From contig CAVZRE010000011.1 of the NCBI GenBank assembly GCA_963777595.1, positions 1 through 64,000 of the forward strand: 64,000 bases of DNA, in the 5' to 3' direction. The position numbers and the translations under genes are program-made. Every line of letters starts with the position of its first letter. Position 1 is the first letter of the stretch. The notes under the pieces were generated by a model. That model worked only from the letters and a program-made list of their open reading frames with translations. It had not been told where the DNA came from and did no database searches. Origin of the DNA: CAVVFX01 sp963777595. GTDB taxonomy: Bacteria; Acidobacteriota; Terriglobia; Bryobacterales; Bryobacteraceae. This document shows positions 29,049-38,800 of this stretch, in pieces.

Positions 29049-29771
29049 CTAGCGGCGGACATCGACAGACCGAACCTGCCCAGTATGGAAGTCAGCCGAA
29101 CAAGAAAATGAAAAGCGCGTCACTGCGCTTCCTCGTCGTCCTGTCACCGTACCGATAACCCAATCTTTATTTCCTGGGCCGTTATCGGGGACGGTCCGTT
29201 CAAATTTCACGTAGCTGTAGCCATCTCCACTGAGCCGGCTAGTGACCGAATCCTGGCAGATACGAATTGCCGTCGCCATACCAGGCCCTCCGTGGCCAGG
29301 CCCATGACCCTGTTGAGGAGGTTGGGGCATCTGGGGCGGTACGGACGGTGTTGCCGGTGGCCAAGCCGCAGCTCTGCGCCATTGAAAATCGAAATTATAA
29401 ACGCCACGCCCGGGCTGTGGATCATTGATATGAATCACGGCACTGCCAGTGTTGGTGCGAGGGTCGCGGAGAAGTCGAATATTTCCCCTGCCCCGGACCC
29501 CCAGCAGCTGAAAATCAACGGGATTCCGGGGTATTGGTTCGTTGCACTGGAACCTCTGCCAGGCGGAAGGCATGCCCGACAGGGTTCTCAATACTCCGAC
29601 GTCCCCGGAAATCTCAGCCTCCGCCACGCCGTCCACGTTAAGCTCTATGCTGCACATCCCGACGGGCCCTCCGGTGTGAGTGATTGTAGCCTGACTGGTG
29701 ATGGGCATGCCATATCCGGGCTGCATCAGCCCATTAAGAAGCACAGTACAGATGAGTAGCTGTTTTTTCAT
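29049..29771 (-). CDS. Secreted hypothetical protein (240 aa)
   Basis: ATG 29771 with GGAG upstream starts a clear signal peptide (KKQLLICTVLLNGLMQPGYG). The mature part has a beta-rich domain with GGPVGMCSIELNVDG, FQCNEPIP, GRGNIRLLRDPR and AVIHINDPQPG, a Pro/Gln/Gly/His-rich hinge (PPQMPQPPQQGHGPGHGG), then a C-terminal domain with CQDSV, DWVIGTVTGRRG and FSFSCSADFHTGQVRSV. Similar two-domain secreted proteins occur in Acidobacteriota; function unknown. It starts 17 bases after the BON-domain gene stops, so both are co-transcribed. Confidence 0.75.
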   Translation of the reverse strand: MKKQLLICTVLLNGLMQPGYGMPITSQATITHTGGPVGMCSIELNVDGVAEAEISGDVGVLRTLSGMPSAWQRFQCNEPIPRNPVDFQLLGVRGRGNIRLLRDPRTNTGSAVIHINDPQPGRGVYNFDFQWRRAAAWPPATPSVPPQMPQPPQQGHGPGHGGPGMATAIRICQDSVTSRLSGDGYSYVKFERTVPDNGPGNKDWVIGTVTGRRGSAVTRFSFSCSADFHTGQVRSVDVRR

Positions 29772-29788
29772 CTTCGTTTCTCCGGCGT

Positions 29789-30328
29789 CTACTGTTCCGC
29801 CACTACACGCAGATGGTCGGAGACATGTGGAGTGACTTGCAGTGTTCGAAGGTGAAGCATGTCGCGGTCGGCATCCGAAGTCACTACACCCTCGAGCGTG
29901 ACCCACCCGTTCTTTACGATGATGTGAACTTGCTGCGAAGAGTTAGCCCCTAGGGCATCGTTCCTTTCTCTGATAGCCCGATATAAATTCATTCGGAGTG
30001 CGTCATCCCTCCGGGACGAAGGTAGAATTTCGATTTGGTTAACTACGTTGTCGATTCCTTTTATCTGCCCGATTGTGCGACCCGCACTCTGCTTGAGTCG
30101 CTCTCCTATTACCAGTCCCGACAATCTGACCGTCTTGCCCTGCACTTCGAAATCGATCGTGTCGAAGACTCCATAGGAGGGGAGTGCGGACAATTTCTCA
30201 TGGATTGTCCACTCCATGTCGTTGAGAGATCTGCCGGCCCATTTATGTTCCTGTGCGATAGCGTAAGCTGCGGCTAACAGTACCGCGCCCACGACGGTAA
30301 GAGTTCTTTTTAGTAAACAGTTTTTCAT
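29789..30328 (-). CDS. Periplasmic protein with two BON domains
   Basis: 179 aa with a signal peptide (LTVVGAVLLAAAYAIAQ). Two BON-type modules follow: the first around EVQGKTVRLSGLVI with GIDNVVNQIEIL, the second around VHIIVKNGWVTLEGVV with later HLRVV. BON domains bind membranes or ligands and occur in OsmY-like stress proteins. The two-domain length (~180) is typical. It is the first gene of a two-gene operon on the minus strand, with a free upstream region. Confidence 0.85.
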   Translation of the reverse strand: MKNCLLKRTLTVVGAVLLAAAYAIAQEHKWAGRSLNDMEWTIHEKLSALPSYGVFDTIDFEVQGKTVRLSGLVIGERLKQSAGRTIGQIKGIDNVVNQIEILPSSRRDDALRMNLYRAIRERNDALGANSSQQVHIIVKNGWVTLEGVVTSDADRDMLHLRTLQVTPHVSDHLRVVAEQ

Positions 30329-30596
30329 GTGTTGTGTTTTTGCCCTCGCACGTCAATGGGCATGCTTTGCGCCAAACGCTGCGCCAATCAAGTTATCGAG
30401 GTGTATCAAACTTATCCTTAATAAGTTAGGAACTAACCGTAGATCGACCGACGGCGTCGTGGCGCGGCCTTTGCGACGAAACTTTGCGACGCGATGGTGG
30501 CGGGCCGTCGCTTTGAAGAACGCTAGCCGAACTTCCGCCGAACTACTTATAGAGCCGCGGAGTTACATTGGACTCGCGATTGCGTATGAGTGTCCT
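30329..30596. other. Divergent intergenic region
   Basis: It separates the minus-strand BON gene from the plus-strand BP74-like gene and presumably holds promoters for both; no clear boxes were identified. Confidence 0.35.
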
Positions 30597-31808
30597 ATGA
30601 GAACACCTAAAATCTTACTCTTGTTCGTTCCGCTGGTAACCGGCTTGGCTCAGTCAACCGACCCGTCGGCTCCCGCCTACTTTACCGTCTACAACGTAAC
30701 TGGCGACAGCACAGTCTCCCAACAATTCGTCGTCAAGATAACTAACGCGTTAACAATTCAGCAAGCTCGCACGGTGTTGACGGAGCCGGAATCGGAGCGG
30801 CCGCATGTCAGGGGCATTGTCGTCAAGGCTCCGGCCTACTTTAACTCACCCTGGAGTTTCCACGTTGATCCGGCGACAGTCGGTTTTTTCGACGCCAGTG
30901 TCGAAGTCTGCGATGCTTCCACCTCCGAGGTAGAGAACCACCTGATGCAAGTAGGAGAGGCATTCCTTCCTGACAGCGTCTGGTGTCCTTGGAGTTCCAG
31001 CCTTTTGGCTGAGATTCCCACGCCGGATGCCGCGGCGACTTCCCTCCGAATTGCTTCGGCAGCCAGCGACAGTGAAGCAGCCATCAGTCCTGGTGCGCTG
31101 ATTTCCATCTACGGCCAGAACCTCACCGGGCTGACGGAGAGCGCGACCACGGCGAATCCGGTGGCTACACTGGCCGGCATTACCGTGCAGATCAAGGCCG
31201 CCTCTGAAGCAACCAGTCGCCAGCTTTCCCTACTGTTGGGCTCTCCTTCGCAAGTGAACGCTTTGGTTCCCGCCGACATGCCTCTCGGGCCTGTAACGGT
31301 CTCCGTAATTTCCAACGGACAGACGTTCCAGGGAGCCTCATATGTGGAGCCCATAGCGCCCGCGTTATTCTCTGTTGATCAGAATAATCGTGACTACGCC
31401 GCGGCGAGTTTGCAGCGCGTCCATCCGGACGGGACGAGCTCCTTTGAATCGCTGGTCACGGTCGACCCAGGTTCGGGCCGGATGGTGCCAGTACCATTGG
31501 ACTTTGGTTCGCCCAATGATGAACTGTACCTTTCGCTCTATGGAACCGGCTTCGTGAACTCCAACGCGTCACAGGTTACGCTTACGCTCGCGGCGGAGTC
31601 GACGCCGATTCTTTTTGCCGGCCCCCAAGCCAAAGGCGTCGGCCTCGATCAAGTCAATATTCCTATTTCGCAATCGCTCAGCGCGCAGCCCTTCCTCGAC
31701 CTTCAACCCATTGTCACCAGTCCTGGCGGATTTCCAGTGAAGACGAATCTCGTTCGTATTCTCATTCAAAGTTCAGCGACAAACGCGGTCAAGTCAGCGG
31801 CCAGGTAG
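30597..31808 (+). CDS. Secreted protein with BP74-like N-terminal domain and TIGR03437-type C-terminus
   Basis: 403 aa from ATG 30597, chosen because it starts the signal peptide (PKILLLFVPLVTGLAQ); the frame extends upstream without coding character. Residues ~20-150 resemble the BP74-N domain (FVVKITNALTIQQARTVL, SPWSFHVDPATVGFFDASVE, WCPWSSSLLAEIP). The rest is the acidobacterial C-terminal domain TIGR03437: ISPGALISIYGQNLTG, SPSQVNALVPADMP, PALFSVDQNN, LYLSLYGTGF and GLDQVNIPI. It is probably exported to the surface. The combination suggests a ligand-binding domain displayed on a lineage-specific anchor domain; the ligand is unknown. Confidence 0.78.
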   Translation: MRTPKILLLFVPLVTGLAQSTDPSAPAYFTVYNVTGDSTVSQQFVVKITNALTIQQARTVLTEPESERPHVRGIVVKAPAYFNSPWSFHVDPATVGFFDASVEVCDASTSEVENHLMQVGEAFLPDSVWCPWSSSLLAEIPTPDAAATSLRIASAASDSEAAISPGALISIYGQNLTGLTESATTANPVATLAGITVQIKAASEATSRQLSLLLGSPSQVNALVPADMPLGPVTVSVISNGQTFQGASYVEPIAPALFSVDQNNRDYAAASLQRVHPDGTSSFESLVTVDPGSGRMVPVPLDFGSPNDELYLSLYGTGFVNSNASQVTLTLAAESTPILFAGPQAKGVGLDQVNIPISQSLSAQPFLDLQPIVTSPGGFPVKTNLVRILIQSSATNAVKSAAR

Positions 31809-31824
31809 TTGCGCGCATCGCCTG

Positions 31825-32379
31825 TTAAGGGGCTCGCAAGTCTGAAATGGCGCGAGCCTCTTGCAGCCGGTAGTAGTGAAGTTCCCGCGGCAAGCCGGGC
31901 AGGTGGGGCGCCCAGCAAATTGGTCCGCTATCGATCTGACCTCCGCGGACGGCCTTCCAGTAAATTATCCCGTTCACATCCCGCAGTACAATCTCCAATT
32001 CTCCTGTACCGCCGCGCCAGCCTGTCGGCTGGTTGGTCGATCCGATGACCGTCGAACCGAATGGAATTGTGTCGGTGACCCTCTGATCGCGAAGCGCCGG
32101 AGGTGCGCAGCCGAGAATCGTGCCGTCTTGTTCCACGGTAACAGGCAAGCCCCAAATCGTGCCGTGCCCATCCCGGAAAAGCCCCACGCGCTCCCCAGTC
32201 CCGTTCTGATCGGGTGTTGGGTGGTTCCCCGCGGTCACCAGGTTGCCGTAGGTGGCTTCCACTTCCTCCAGCGTCTGATAGGACGCGTGTACAGCATCGT
32301 GGCTGTCGCACGAGAGAAATGTTGCCGCGGCACCGGCGACGAAAGCGATTAGACAAATACGGGCTTCAACTCGGCTCAT
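31825..32379 (-). CDS. Hypothetical lipoprotein (184 aa)
   Basis: ATG 32379 begins a lipoprotein signal with lipobox TFLSC (CLIAFVAGAAATFLSC). The mature protein has a conserved-looking block GLFRDGHGTIWGLPVTVEQDG and a C-terminal RELHYYRLQEARAI. It lies convergent to the BP74-like gene. No family recognised; outer- or inner-membrane attachment is inferred from the lipobox. Confidence 0.65.
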   Translation of the reverse strand: MSRVEARICLIAFVAGAAATFLSCDSHDAVHASYQTLEEVEATYGNLVTAGNHPTPDQNGTGERVGLFRDGHGTIWGLPVTVEQDGTILGCAPPALRDQRVTDTIPFGSTVIGSTNQPTGWRGGTGELEIVLRDVNGIIYWKAVRGGQIDSGPICWAPHLPGLPRELHYYRLQEARAISDLRAP

Positions 32380-32629
32380 TCCAGCACCCGATGCACGCCC
32401 GCATCCAATGCATGTCGGCATGATTCCGACAGAGTGCCGCATTCCGGAAAGGCATTTATGTCGTCCCAAGGTCAAAGTAGTCGCAAGGTTTCGACATAGC
32501 CTGCGGACCGCGTTTGAACTTCTGATGGAATGCAGCGTAGATATGCGTTGGCGAATGCATTGCATACATGACCACCGAAATGCAGCCTCTAATGGTTTTT
32601 ATTCAGGCTTGTTTGACTGGAGTGCGGTT

Positions 32630-33838
32630 GTGAACGAGCCCATGGTCATCTTTCGAGACATAGCCATGGTTTTCGCCTGTGCGTTCGTCGCGGCCCTGGT
32701 GTTCTGGCGTCTGCGCCAGCCGCTCATTCTTGGGTACGTATTCGCAGGTTTGATCCTGAGTCCGTTTACGCCGGGCCCCCAAGTCCACGAGATTCGAACG
32801 TTCGAGACAATGGCGGAAGTTGGCGTGATCCTCCTGATGTTCTCTGTGGGCATCGAGTTCTCGATTCCCGACCTGCTGCGTATGAAACGAGTGGCCCTCG
32901 TTGGCGCGCCGATCGGAATCTCCCTATCTATTGGTCTAGGTATCATCGCGGGCATGGTTGTGGGCTGGCCGATTCTTCAAGGAATTGCCGTCGGCTGCAT
33001 CATCTGTGTGGCAAGCACCATGGTTCTGATGCGTCTGCTAATGGATCGCGGCGAACTTACGTCGGAAGCTGGCCGGCTCATGGTGACCCTCACACTTGTC
33101 GAAGATCTCGCCGTGATGATCCTCACGGTGTTGCTTCCCAGTCTCGGCTCCGCCGGCGGTCCGGACTATGGTCACGCTTTCTGGAAACTTGGCAAGGCGT
33201 TGCTTTTGTTGATCCCGGTCGTTCTGATTGCCTGGAAGGCGGTGCCGCAGATACTGACGCGCGTGGAGAAAACCTGCAACGATGAGATTTCCCTGCTTCT
33301 CGCCCTCACCATCTGCCTCGTGATTGCGGCGATCACGGAAGCCGTCGGTTTGTCTTTAGCATTAGGCGCCTTTGTTGCGGGCCTGCTTTTCGGAAATTCC
33401 GATTACGCCCACAACCTGGCCGCCAAGGCGCTGCCAATTAGGGACGCCTTTGTCGCCCTCTTCTTCGTCACTGTCGGTATGCTGATCGATCCACGCACCT
33501 GGGTCTCGAACTGGCGGCTCTTGGCCCTCATGGTTGGGTTGATCCTGGTCGGAAAGTTCGTCGTTTGGTTCACCGTCGCCCGGATGTTCGGTTATCCGGC
33601 GCAAACGGCCCTCCGAGTGGGCGTGGGCCTGACGCAGATCGGCGAGTTCTCTTTTATTCTTGCCCAGGTAGCTCTACACGCACAGCTCATAGGGTCCGAC
33701 GTATACAACGCCACCCTGGCTGCTTCTCTCGTCACCATCCTGGTCAACGCCACTCTCTTCAGACTGATGTCGCCCGCGCACTCCGCCGCACAACTACGAG
33801 GCACGAACGATTTTGCAATTGTTTCAGAAGCTAGCTAG
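32630..33838 (+). CDS. Cation:proton antiporter, CPA2 family
   Basis: Integral membrane Na+/H+ or K+/H+ exchanger of the PF00999 fold. GTG 32630 has GGAG seven bases upstream and gives 402 aa; ATG 32642 is the alternative. About 12 hydrophobic helices are visible. Landmarks include LGYVFAGLILSPFTPGP, EVGVILLMFSVGIEFS, LVEDLAVMILTVLLP, SLALGAFVAGLLFG, FFVTVGMLIDP and TQIGEFSFILAQ. Unlike KefB/KefC it ends after the membrane domain, with no TrkA-N domain. It is followed 41 bases later by a site-2 protease on the same strand. It probably exports cations in pH or salt stress. Confidence 0.9.
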   Translation: MNEPMVIFRDIAMVFACAFVAALVFWRLRQPLILGYVFAGLILSPFTPGPQVHEIRTFETMAEVGVILLMFSVGIEFSIPDLLRMKRVALVGAPIGISLSIGLGIIAGMVVGWPILQGIAVGCIICVASTMVLMRLLMDRGELTSEAGRLMVTLTLVEDLAVMILTVLLPSLGSAGGPDYGHAFWKLGKALLLLIPVVLIAWKAVPQILTRVEKTCNDEISLLLALTICLVIAAITEAVGLSLALGAFVAGLLFGNSDYAHNLAAKALPIRDAFVALFFVTVGMLIDPRTWVSNWRLLALMVGLILVGKFVVWFTVARMFGYPAQTALRVGVGLTQIGEFSFILAQVALHAQLIGSDVYNATLAASLVTILVNATLFRLMSPAHSAAQLRGTNDFAIVSEAS

Positions 33839-33879
33839 GAACTGAGGAAGTAATTTTACCTCGAGGAGAAACGAACAAG

Positions 33880-35022
33880 ATGAAATGGTCATGGAAGATT
33901 GGACAACTCTCCGGAATCGAGATCCGGATTCACGCCACGTTCGTGGTGCTGCTTGGCTGGATAGGAGCCAGCAATTGGATGGCAGGTAGAAGCATGCTCG
34001 CCACGCTGGCTGCGTTGGGGTTTATCCTGGCCTTGTTTACCTGCGTAGTATTGCACGAACTAGGTCACGCGTTGGCCGCCCGTAGATTTGGGATCGGGAC
34101 ACGGGATATCACGCTCTTGCCGATTGGCGGCCTGGCCCGGCTCGCACGTGTGCCCGAGGACCCGCGACAAGAACTCTGGATTGCTCTAGCGGGCCCGGCG
34201 GTGAACGTCGGAATCGCGTCGGCCCTCTTTGTCTGGTTGACTCTGACTCACGGATGGGAGCCGTTCAGTCACTTAGGAGTAGCGGCCGGACCCTTTCTGG
34301 AGCGTCTCATGGTGGTGAACGTCTGGCTGGTCCTTTTTAATCTCATTCCGGCATTTCCCATGGATGGCGGCCGCGTGCTGCGTGCACTACTGGCGTCGCG
34401 GATGGCCTACCCGAAAGCTACTCAGATTGCGTCGTCCGTCGGACAGGGGCTGGCCTTCGCATTTGGATTTTTTGGTTTGTTCACAAATCCGATGCTCTTG
34501 TTTATTGGTCTGTTCGTCTGGATCGGCGCCACTCAGGAAGCCGGCGCTGTTCAGGTCAGGTCGGCGCTTTCCGGCACTCCTGCGCGTGCAGCCATGCTCA
34601 CCGACTTCCGGGTACTGCTCCCGGAGGATACCCTGGCCGACGCTGTGCAATTGACGCTGAGAGGATCGCAGCGCGACTTCCCAGTGATCGACCAGGGTCG
34701 GGTGGCCGGCATCCTCACCGGCTCCGACATGCTGGCAGCGTTGGAACAGTATGGTCAGGAGCAGGTGGTCCATCCCATCATGCGCCGTGAGTTTCCGGTC
34801 GCGGAAGCCGTTGAGATGCTGGATGTCGTCTTTCAACGGCTGCAGGAGTGCGGCTGCCAGACCATTCCGGTCGTGCATGACGGAAAGCTGGTGGGTTTGG
34901 TCACCAACGACAACCTTGGTGAGTACCTGCTCATCGAGACTACGTTGCAGAAGCGTGGAACCCACGTCCGGCTTCTCGATCGAGCGGGTCTGCTAGCCGG
35001 CAGTCGCAGCTCCCGGCTATGA
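33880..35022 (+). CDS. Site-2-type zinc metalloprotease with CBS pair (M50B)
   Basis: 380 aa, ATG 33880 with GAGG upstream. The zinc site HELGH is at residues 59-63 and the third ligand is in PAFPMDGGRVL (Asp162). Six or so membrane helices surround these. Residues ~230-360 form two CBS domains (DFPVIDQGRVAGILTGSDML and TIPVVHDGKLVGLVTNDNL), which usually bind adenine nucleotides. The family cuts membrane-embedded substrates such as anti-sigma factors; the CBS pair could couple this to energy state. The same-strand antiporter upstream suggests shared expression. Its stop overlaps the convergent NarL-type gene. Confidence 0.92.
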   Translation: MKWSWKIGQLSGIEIRIHATFVVLLGWIGASNWMAGRSMLATLAALGFILALFTCVVLHELGHALAARRFGIGTRDITLLPIGGLARLARVPEDPRQELWIALAGPAVNVGIASALFVWLTLTHGWEPFSHLGVAAGPFLERLMVVNVWLVLFNLIPAFPMDGGRVLRALLASRMAYPKATQIASSVGQGLAFAFGFFGLFTNPMLLFIGLFVWIGATQEAGAVQVRSALSGTPARAAMLTDFRVLLPEDTLADAVQLTLRGSQRDFPVIDQGRVAGILTGSDMLAALEQYGQEQVVHPIMRREFPVAEAVEMLDVVFQRLQECGCQTIPVVHDGKLVGLVTNDNLGEYLLIETTLQKRGTHVRLLDRAGLLAGSRSSRL

Positions 35023-35643
35023 TACGTCGATGATTCCCCGCTTCACTGCGATCATGACGGCGTGAGTACGATCGTTCGCGCCGAGTTTCGCGATGATGCT
35101 TTTCATGTGGGCCTTTACTGTCTCATCGGAGACGCCGAGTTGCGCTGCGGCCTCCTTGTTTGCGTTGCCGCCAGCGACCAGGCGTAGTACTTCGACCTCG
35201 CGCCCGGTCAGGTCGTCTCCGGCAACGTGATCGATAATGTCGGCGGCGATCTCCGGGGGAATTGATCGCCGACCTGCATGTACGGCGCGAATGGTTTCCG
35301 GCAGTTGCTTCCGAACCATACTTTTGAGCATGTACCCGCAGGCTCCGGCTTTGATAGCGCGAAGCGCCTGCACGTCACCGCCGTAGGTGGTCAGCACGAT
35401 AATTCGCGCATAGGGGAATTCGCCGCGGATTGCGCTGATCGCCTCAACGCCTTTCATCTCCGGCATCTGTAAATCCATAAGCGTGATGTCCGGACGATGA
35501 GCGCGAAAACTCTCGATCGCCTCGCGGCCATTGGAAGCCTCGGCCACCATCACGATATCCGGCTCACCCTTAAGGACAGCCGCGATTCCCTCGCGCATCA
35601 ACGGATGATCGTCCACGGTCAGCACTTTGATCGGCGCGTTCAT
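35017..35643 (-). CDS. NarL/FixJ-type response regulator
   Basis: 208 aa. Receiver domain with the acidic pocket LTVDDHP, phospho-acceptor Asp57 in LMDLQMP, Thr in VLTTYGG and Lys in YMLKSM; LuxR-type helix-turn-helix at ~145-195 (LTGREVEVLRLVAGG, VSDETVKAHMKSIIAKL). Its start overlaps the end of the large histidine kinase by 4 nt, so they form a coupled two-component pair. Its target genes are unknown; the divergent DoxX-like gene and the sigma-54 activator beyond are candidates. Confidence 0.92.
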   Translation of the reverse strand: MNAPIKVLTVDDHPLMREGIAAVLKGEPDIVMVAEASNGREAIESFRAHRPDITLMDLQMPEMKGVEAISAIRGEFPYARIIVLTTYGGDVQALRAIKAGACGYMLKSMVRKQLPETIRAVHAGRRSIPPEIAADIIDHVAGDDLTGREVEVLRLVAGGNANKEAAAQLGVSDETVKAHMKSIIAKLGANDRTHAVMIAVKRGIIDVS

Positions 35644-38600
35644 CTACTCGCCTCCTTTCTGCGACCTGCATATCGCGCTCGGCGCGGCCACCGGAACAGC
35701 GAGCCACTCACTCTGGCCCGGTACGCGACCGTGGCCGGAACTCTTAACTCGATTTCCGTCCCTGCTCCATGGCGGCTGCGAATATCAAGGTGCGCCTTCA
35801 TTTTTCGAGCGCGCTCCCGCATGCCCGTCAGACCCCAGTGTCCCGGGCGCGATCCGGTATCCAACACGTCGGGATCGATGCCGCGGCCGTCGTCGCGAAC
35901 CCGCAGTTGCAATTCGCTTCTCTTGTACGCCAGCTCCAGTTCGATCTCTTGCGCCTGGGCATGAGAAAACGCGTTTACCAGCGCTTCTCTACCGATTCGG
36001 TACACATCATCTTGCACCAGCGCATGCAGTTCTTCCGGACCGCCTTCTGTAACGACACGAAACGCAGTGGCCGGACAATTGGGCAGCAGTTCCTCGCCAA
36101 CCAGGGTGAAAGCTTGCGAGAGCGCATTACCGGTTTCGGTAGGTGCGCGGAGGTTTCTGACGCGATCTCTTCCCTCCAGCATCACCTCGTCGGCGCGATC
36201 CAAAGCCTCCTCCATCGACAAGCGCGCCGGTTCGCCTGGCGACACTTGTTTGGCGGCCGCCTGGAAGCGCAGAATCAGACCCTGGATGCCCTGCAAGAGC
36301 GTGTCATGCAACTCCCGCGCAATTCGTTCCCGTTCCGCCAGACGCTCTTCCATTCGGCCTTGCATCTGCCACGCCATCTGCCGCAATCGCAGCAGATAAA
36401 ACCCGTAGAGCAAGCTGCCGCCCGCCAATGCTTCCAGCGCTATGAACCACGATGTCTGATAAAAAGCCGGCGGAACGACCAGGTCCAGCGCTGCCCCTGC
36501 GCCATTCCACACGCCGTCGTTATTACAGGCCAGGACATGGAAACGATACCGTCCGGGCCCCAACCGGGTGTAGAAAGCATCCCGGCGCGTCCCGGCATCC
36601 TGCCATTCCTTTTCGAATCCCTCCAGCCGGTAACGAAAGCGCACCCTTTCCGGGATCGACAGGCTCAGCGCCGTGTACTCGATCTGCACGTTGGAGGGCA
36701 ACACCGGGAGAGTAGAGGCGGCGGTATAAAGTTCCCCATTCACGTAGATAGATCCAATGGCCACGGGCGGCGGCAGTTCATTCCTGTAAATCCGCGCCGG
36801 ATCGATCCATGAAGCTCCACTCGTTCCGCTCAACCATATGCGTCCGTCGGTAGCCATTATTGCCGACGGCAGTGGGCTGACAGGCGACGCCGTCCCCAAT
36901 ACGCCATCATGAAAATCAAATAACTCATAACGCAGCTCATGGCGAAAATCTTTTAGGGCGGCTTCGATCTCCGGGCGAGCAATGTGGACTAGTCCACTCG
37001 CCTGGTTCAACCAGAGATCTCCATTTGCTGTCGCGACGATGCCGGATACACCTCGAAAGCCCGCACCGACGCCGGTCATCATGCGAAACTGTTTTCCGTA
37101 AAGCATCGCAACACCGAATTCCCCGCCGACCCAAATATGACCGAAGTCGCTGGCAATTGCCGTCACGGCTCCAACCCTCAACCCCTCCGCGGAGGAAAAC
37201 GTCTGGACTTGGTTTCCATCGACTACCGCCACCATGTCGACGGTATATCCGAACCAGACCCTCCCAGCGGGATCCGTCCACGCGGTGACTGCGGTACGCC
37301 TCGGCAAAGCCGATAGACTTCCCCAATGAGTCCACACGCCGTAGTTCAGCCGGAAAACACCGTTCTGCGTTACGGAAACCCAGAGGCCGCCAAGAGCGTC
37401 ACGAGTGATCGCCTGGACCGGCCAATAGCGATCCGGCCTGATCTCTCGCGGCATTTCCAAATTCTCCAGCCGGTTTCCGGAAAATCGCGTCAGGGTGCCT
37501 ACGCCGCCGAACCATAGAATGCCATCGGGGTCACGATAGGCGCAAGAGATGCTTCGGGGACCACCCACGAATGAGAGCGCATGGTTTCGCACCCGCATCA
37601 GAGGTTGATCCATGTTACCCGCCCAAACCGCCCCGTCGACGCCCGCCACAAGCGCGAGGTCCCGTCCACCAATTCCATATGGAAAGAGGCCGGGAACAAC
37701 ATTTCTTCTGCGCAAGCGATCCAGACCGCCCCTTGTGGCAATCCATATGTTTCCCTCGCGGTCTTCCAGTGCGGATGTAACGCGGTTGTCGCTGAGGCCG
37801 TCGCGCCGAGTAAAATGCTCGAAGGCGTCGCTGTCAGCGGCCACTGACGCGCCGCCCAGCTTTTCCGGTTTCGCAATGCGGGCGATTCCATCCGCTTCAG
37901 TCAAGATCCACATACCGCCGTCACGATCGACCAGGAGTTGATCCGCCTCCTGACCGATGACAGTCTTAGATTTGGTCGGTTGACGCGTGTTCAAGCTAGA
38001 AAGAGGCCGAAGAATGTTGTCCGATCCAACGCTCCAAATGGCGCCGTCTTCGGATTGACCCAATCGCATCGATCCCCCGGAACGTCTTTGAAAGAGGCGC
38101 GCGTGCGGCAATAGGCAGAAGAGGCCGTCGGCAGTCGATACCCAAAACCTGCCCTCTCGATCCAGGAAAAAACTTTCGATCGAAACTTCGGGAAAACCCC
38201 AATCAGCGCCAATCCTCTTCCAGGCCGAGCCAATAAATCGGCTGAGGCCACGCGATGTCCCTATCCAGATCGCCCCCTCCGCGTCTCTTCCAAATGCATA
38301 CACTGGCGCAGTGGGCAGCCCTTCCCCCTCACCGTAAAGGACAGCCTTACCTCCTTTCAAAAAAGCCGCACCGTGCGGCACGAAACCAATCCACAAACCT
38401 CCGTCGGGGACGGCCATTAATGCCGAGATCGTATTCGCGGGAAAGGTACAATTGACCGGCTCGTAGCGCTCGAAGCGAACCCCATCGAAACGGATCAGAC
38501 CGGTTTGCGTTCCCAACCACAAATAGCCGTCCGAGGTTTGCGCCATCTGCGTTAGTCCCGCAGGACCCCCTTCGCTCACCGTCCATGACGTGTGAAAGAA

Positions 38601-38705
38601 TTCGCCAATGGTTCGTTCGCGGTCCAGTCCATAAGCGCCACACGCGAGTAGCAGAAACAGTAGCATCCCGCCGCGATGAAACTCCGCATTCATTTGGATT
38701 GCCAT
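35640..38705 (-). CDS. Periplasmic-propeller histidine kinase (Reg_prop, Y_Y_Y, HisKA_3)
   Basis: 1021 aa. A signal segment (MLLFLLLACGAYG) precedes about a dozen two-component propeller repeats (DGYLWLGTQTGL, DREGNIWIATRGGLDRL and similar), forming twin seven-bladed beta-propellers outside the membrane. A Y_Y_Y domain (SIPERVRFRYRLEGFEKEW) and one membrane helix follow. The HisKA_3 box ERERIARELHDTLLQGIQGL carries the phospho-His, and the ATPase has REALVNAFSHA and DDGRGIDP. Such sensors often detect polysaccharides. Start may be 38705 or the second Met at 38693. The 4-nt overlap with the NarL-type regulator shows its partner. Confidence 0.93.
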   Translation of the reverse strand: MAIQMNAEFHRGGMLLFLLLACGAYGLDRERTIGEFFHTSWTVSEGGPAGLTQMAQTSDGYLWLGTQTGLIRFDGVRFERYEPVNCTFPANTISALMAVPDGGLWIGFVPHGAAFLKGGKAVLYGEGEGLPTAPVYAFGRDAEGAIWIGTSRGLSRFIGSAWKRIGADWGFPEVSIESFFLDREGRFWVSTADGLFCLLPHARLFQRRSGGSMRLGQSEDGAIWSVGSDNILRPLSSLNTRQPTKSKTVIGQEADQLLVDRDGGMWILTEADGIARIAKPEKLGGASVAADSDAFEHFTRRDGLSDNRVTSALEDREGNIWIATRGGLDRLRRRNVVPGLFPYGIGGRDLALVAGVDGAVWAGNMDQPLMRVRNHALSFVGGPRSISCAYRDPDGILWFGGVGTLTRFSGNRLENLEMPREIRPDRYWPVQAITRDALGGLWVSVTQNGVFRLNYGVWTHWGSLSALPRRTAVTAWTDPAGRVWFGYTVDMVAVVDGNQVQTFSSAEGLRVGAVTAIASDFGHIWVGGEFGVAMLYGKQFRMMTGVGAGFRGVSGIVATANGDLWLNQASGLVHIARPEIEAALKDFRHELRYELFDFHDGVLGTASPVSPLPSAIMATDGRIWLSGTSGASWIDPARIYRNELPPPVAIGSIYVNGELYTAASTLPVLPSNVQIEYTALSLSIPERVRFRYRLEGFEKEWQDAGTRRDAFYTRLGPGRYRFHVLACNNDGVWNGAGAALDLVVPPAFYQTSWFIALEALAGGSLLYGFYLLRLRQMAWQMQGRMEERLAERERIARELHDTLLQGIQGLILRFQAAAKQVSPGEPARLSMEEALDRADEVMLEGRDRVRNLRAPTETGNALSQAFTLVGEELLPNCPATAFRVVTEGGPEELHALVQDDVYRIGREALVNAFSHAQAQEIELELAYKRSELQLRVRDDGRGIDPDVLDTGSRPGHWGLTGMRERARKMKAHLDIRSRHGAGTEIELRVPATVAYRARVSGSLFRWPRRARYAGRRKEASR

Positions 38706-38760
38706 GACTCACAGTTCCGCGGGATGTTTTCAGTTTACTCCTTCGGGTCGGTTCCGGCCT

Positions 38761-38800
38761 CCCCCATTTGGGGAAGAGCAGCTCTCCTCTAATTGGATAG
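38761..38800. promoter_or_regulatory. Near-palindromic operator candidates between the kinase and DoxX-like genes
   Basis: CCCCCATTTGGGGA at 38761-38774 and CTCCTCTAATTGGATAG at 38784-38800 sit in the divergent promoter region. They resemble the CCCCAATTGGGGATAG site upstream of the sigma-54 activator at 39332 and the CCTCC/GGAGGATAG site at 46012. Probable regulator-binding sites; the protein is not identified. Confidence 0.4.
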
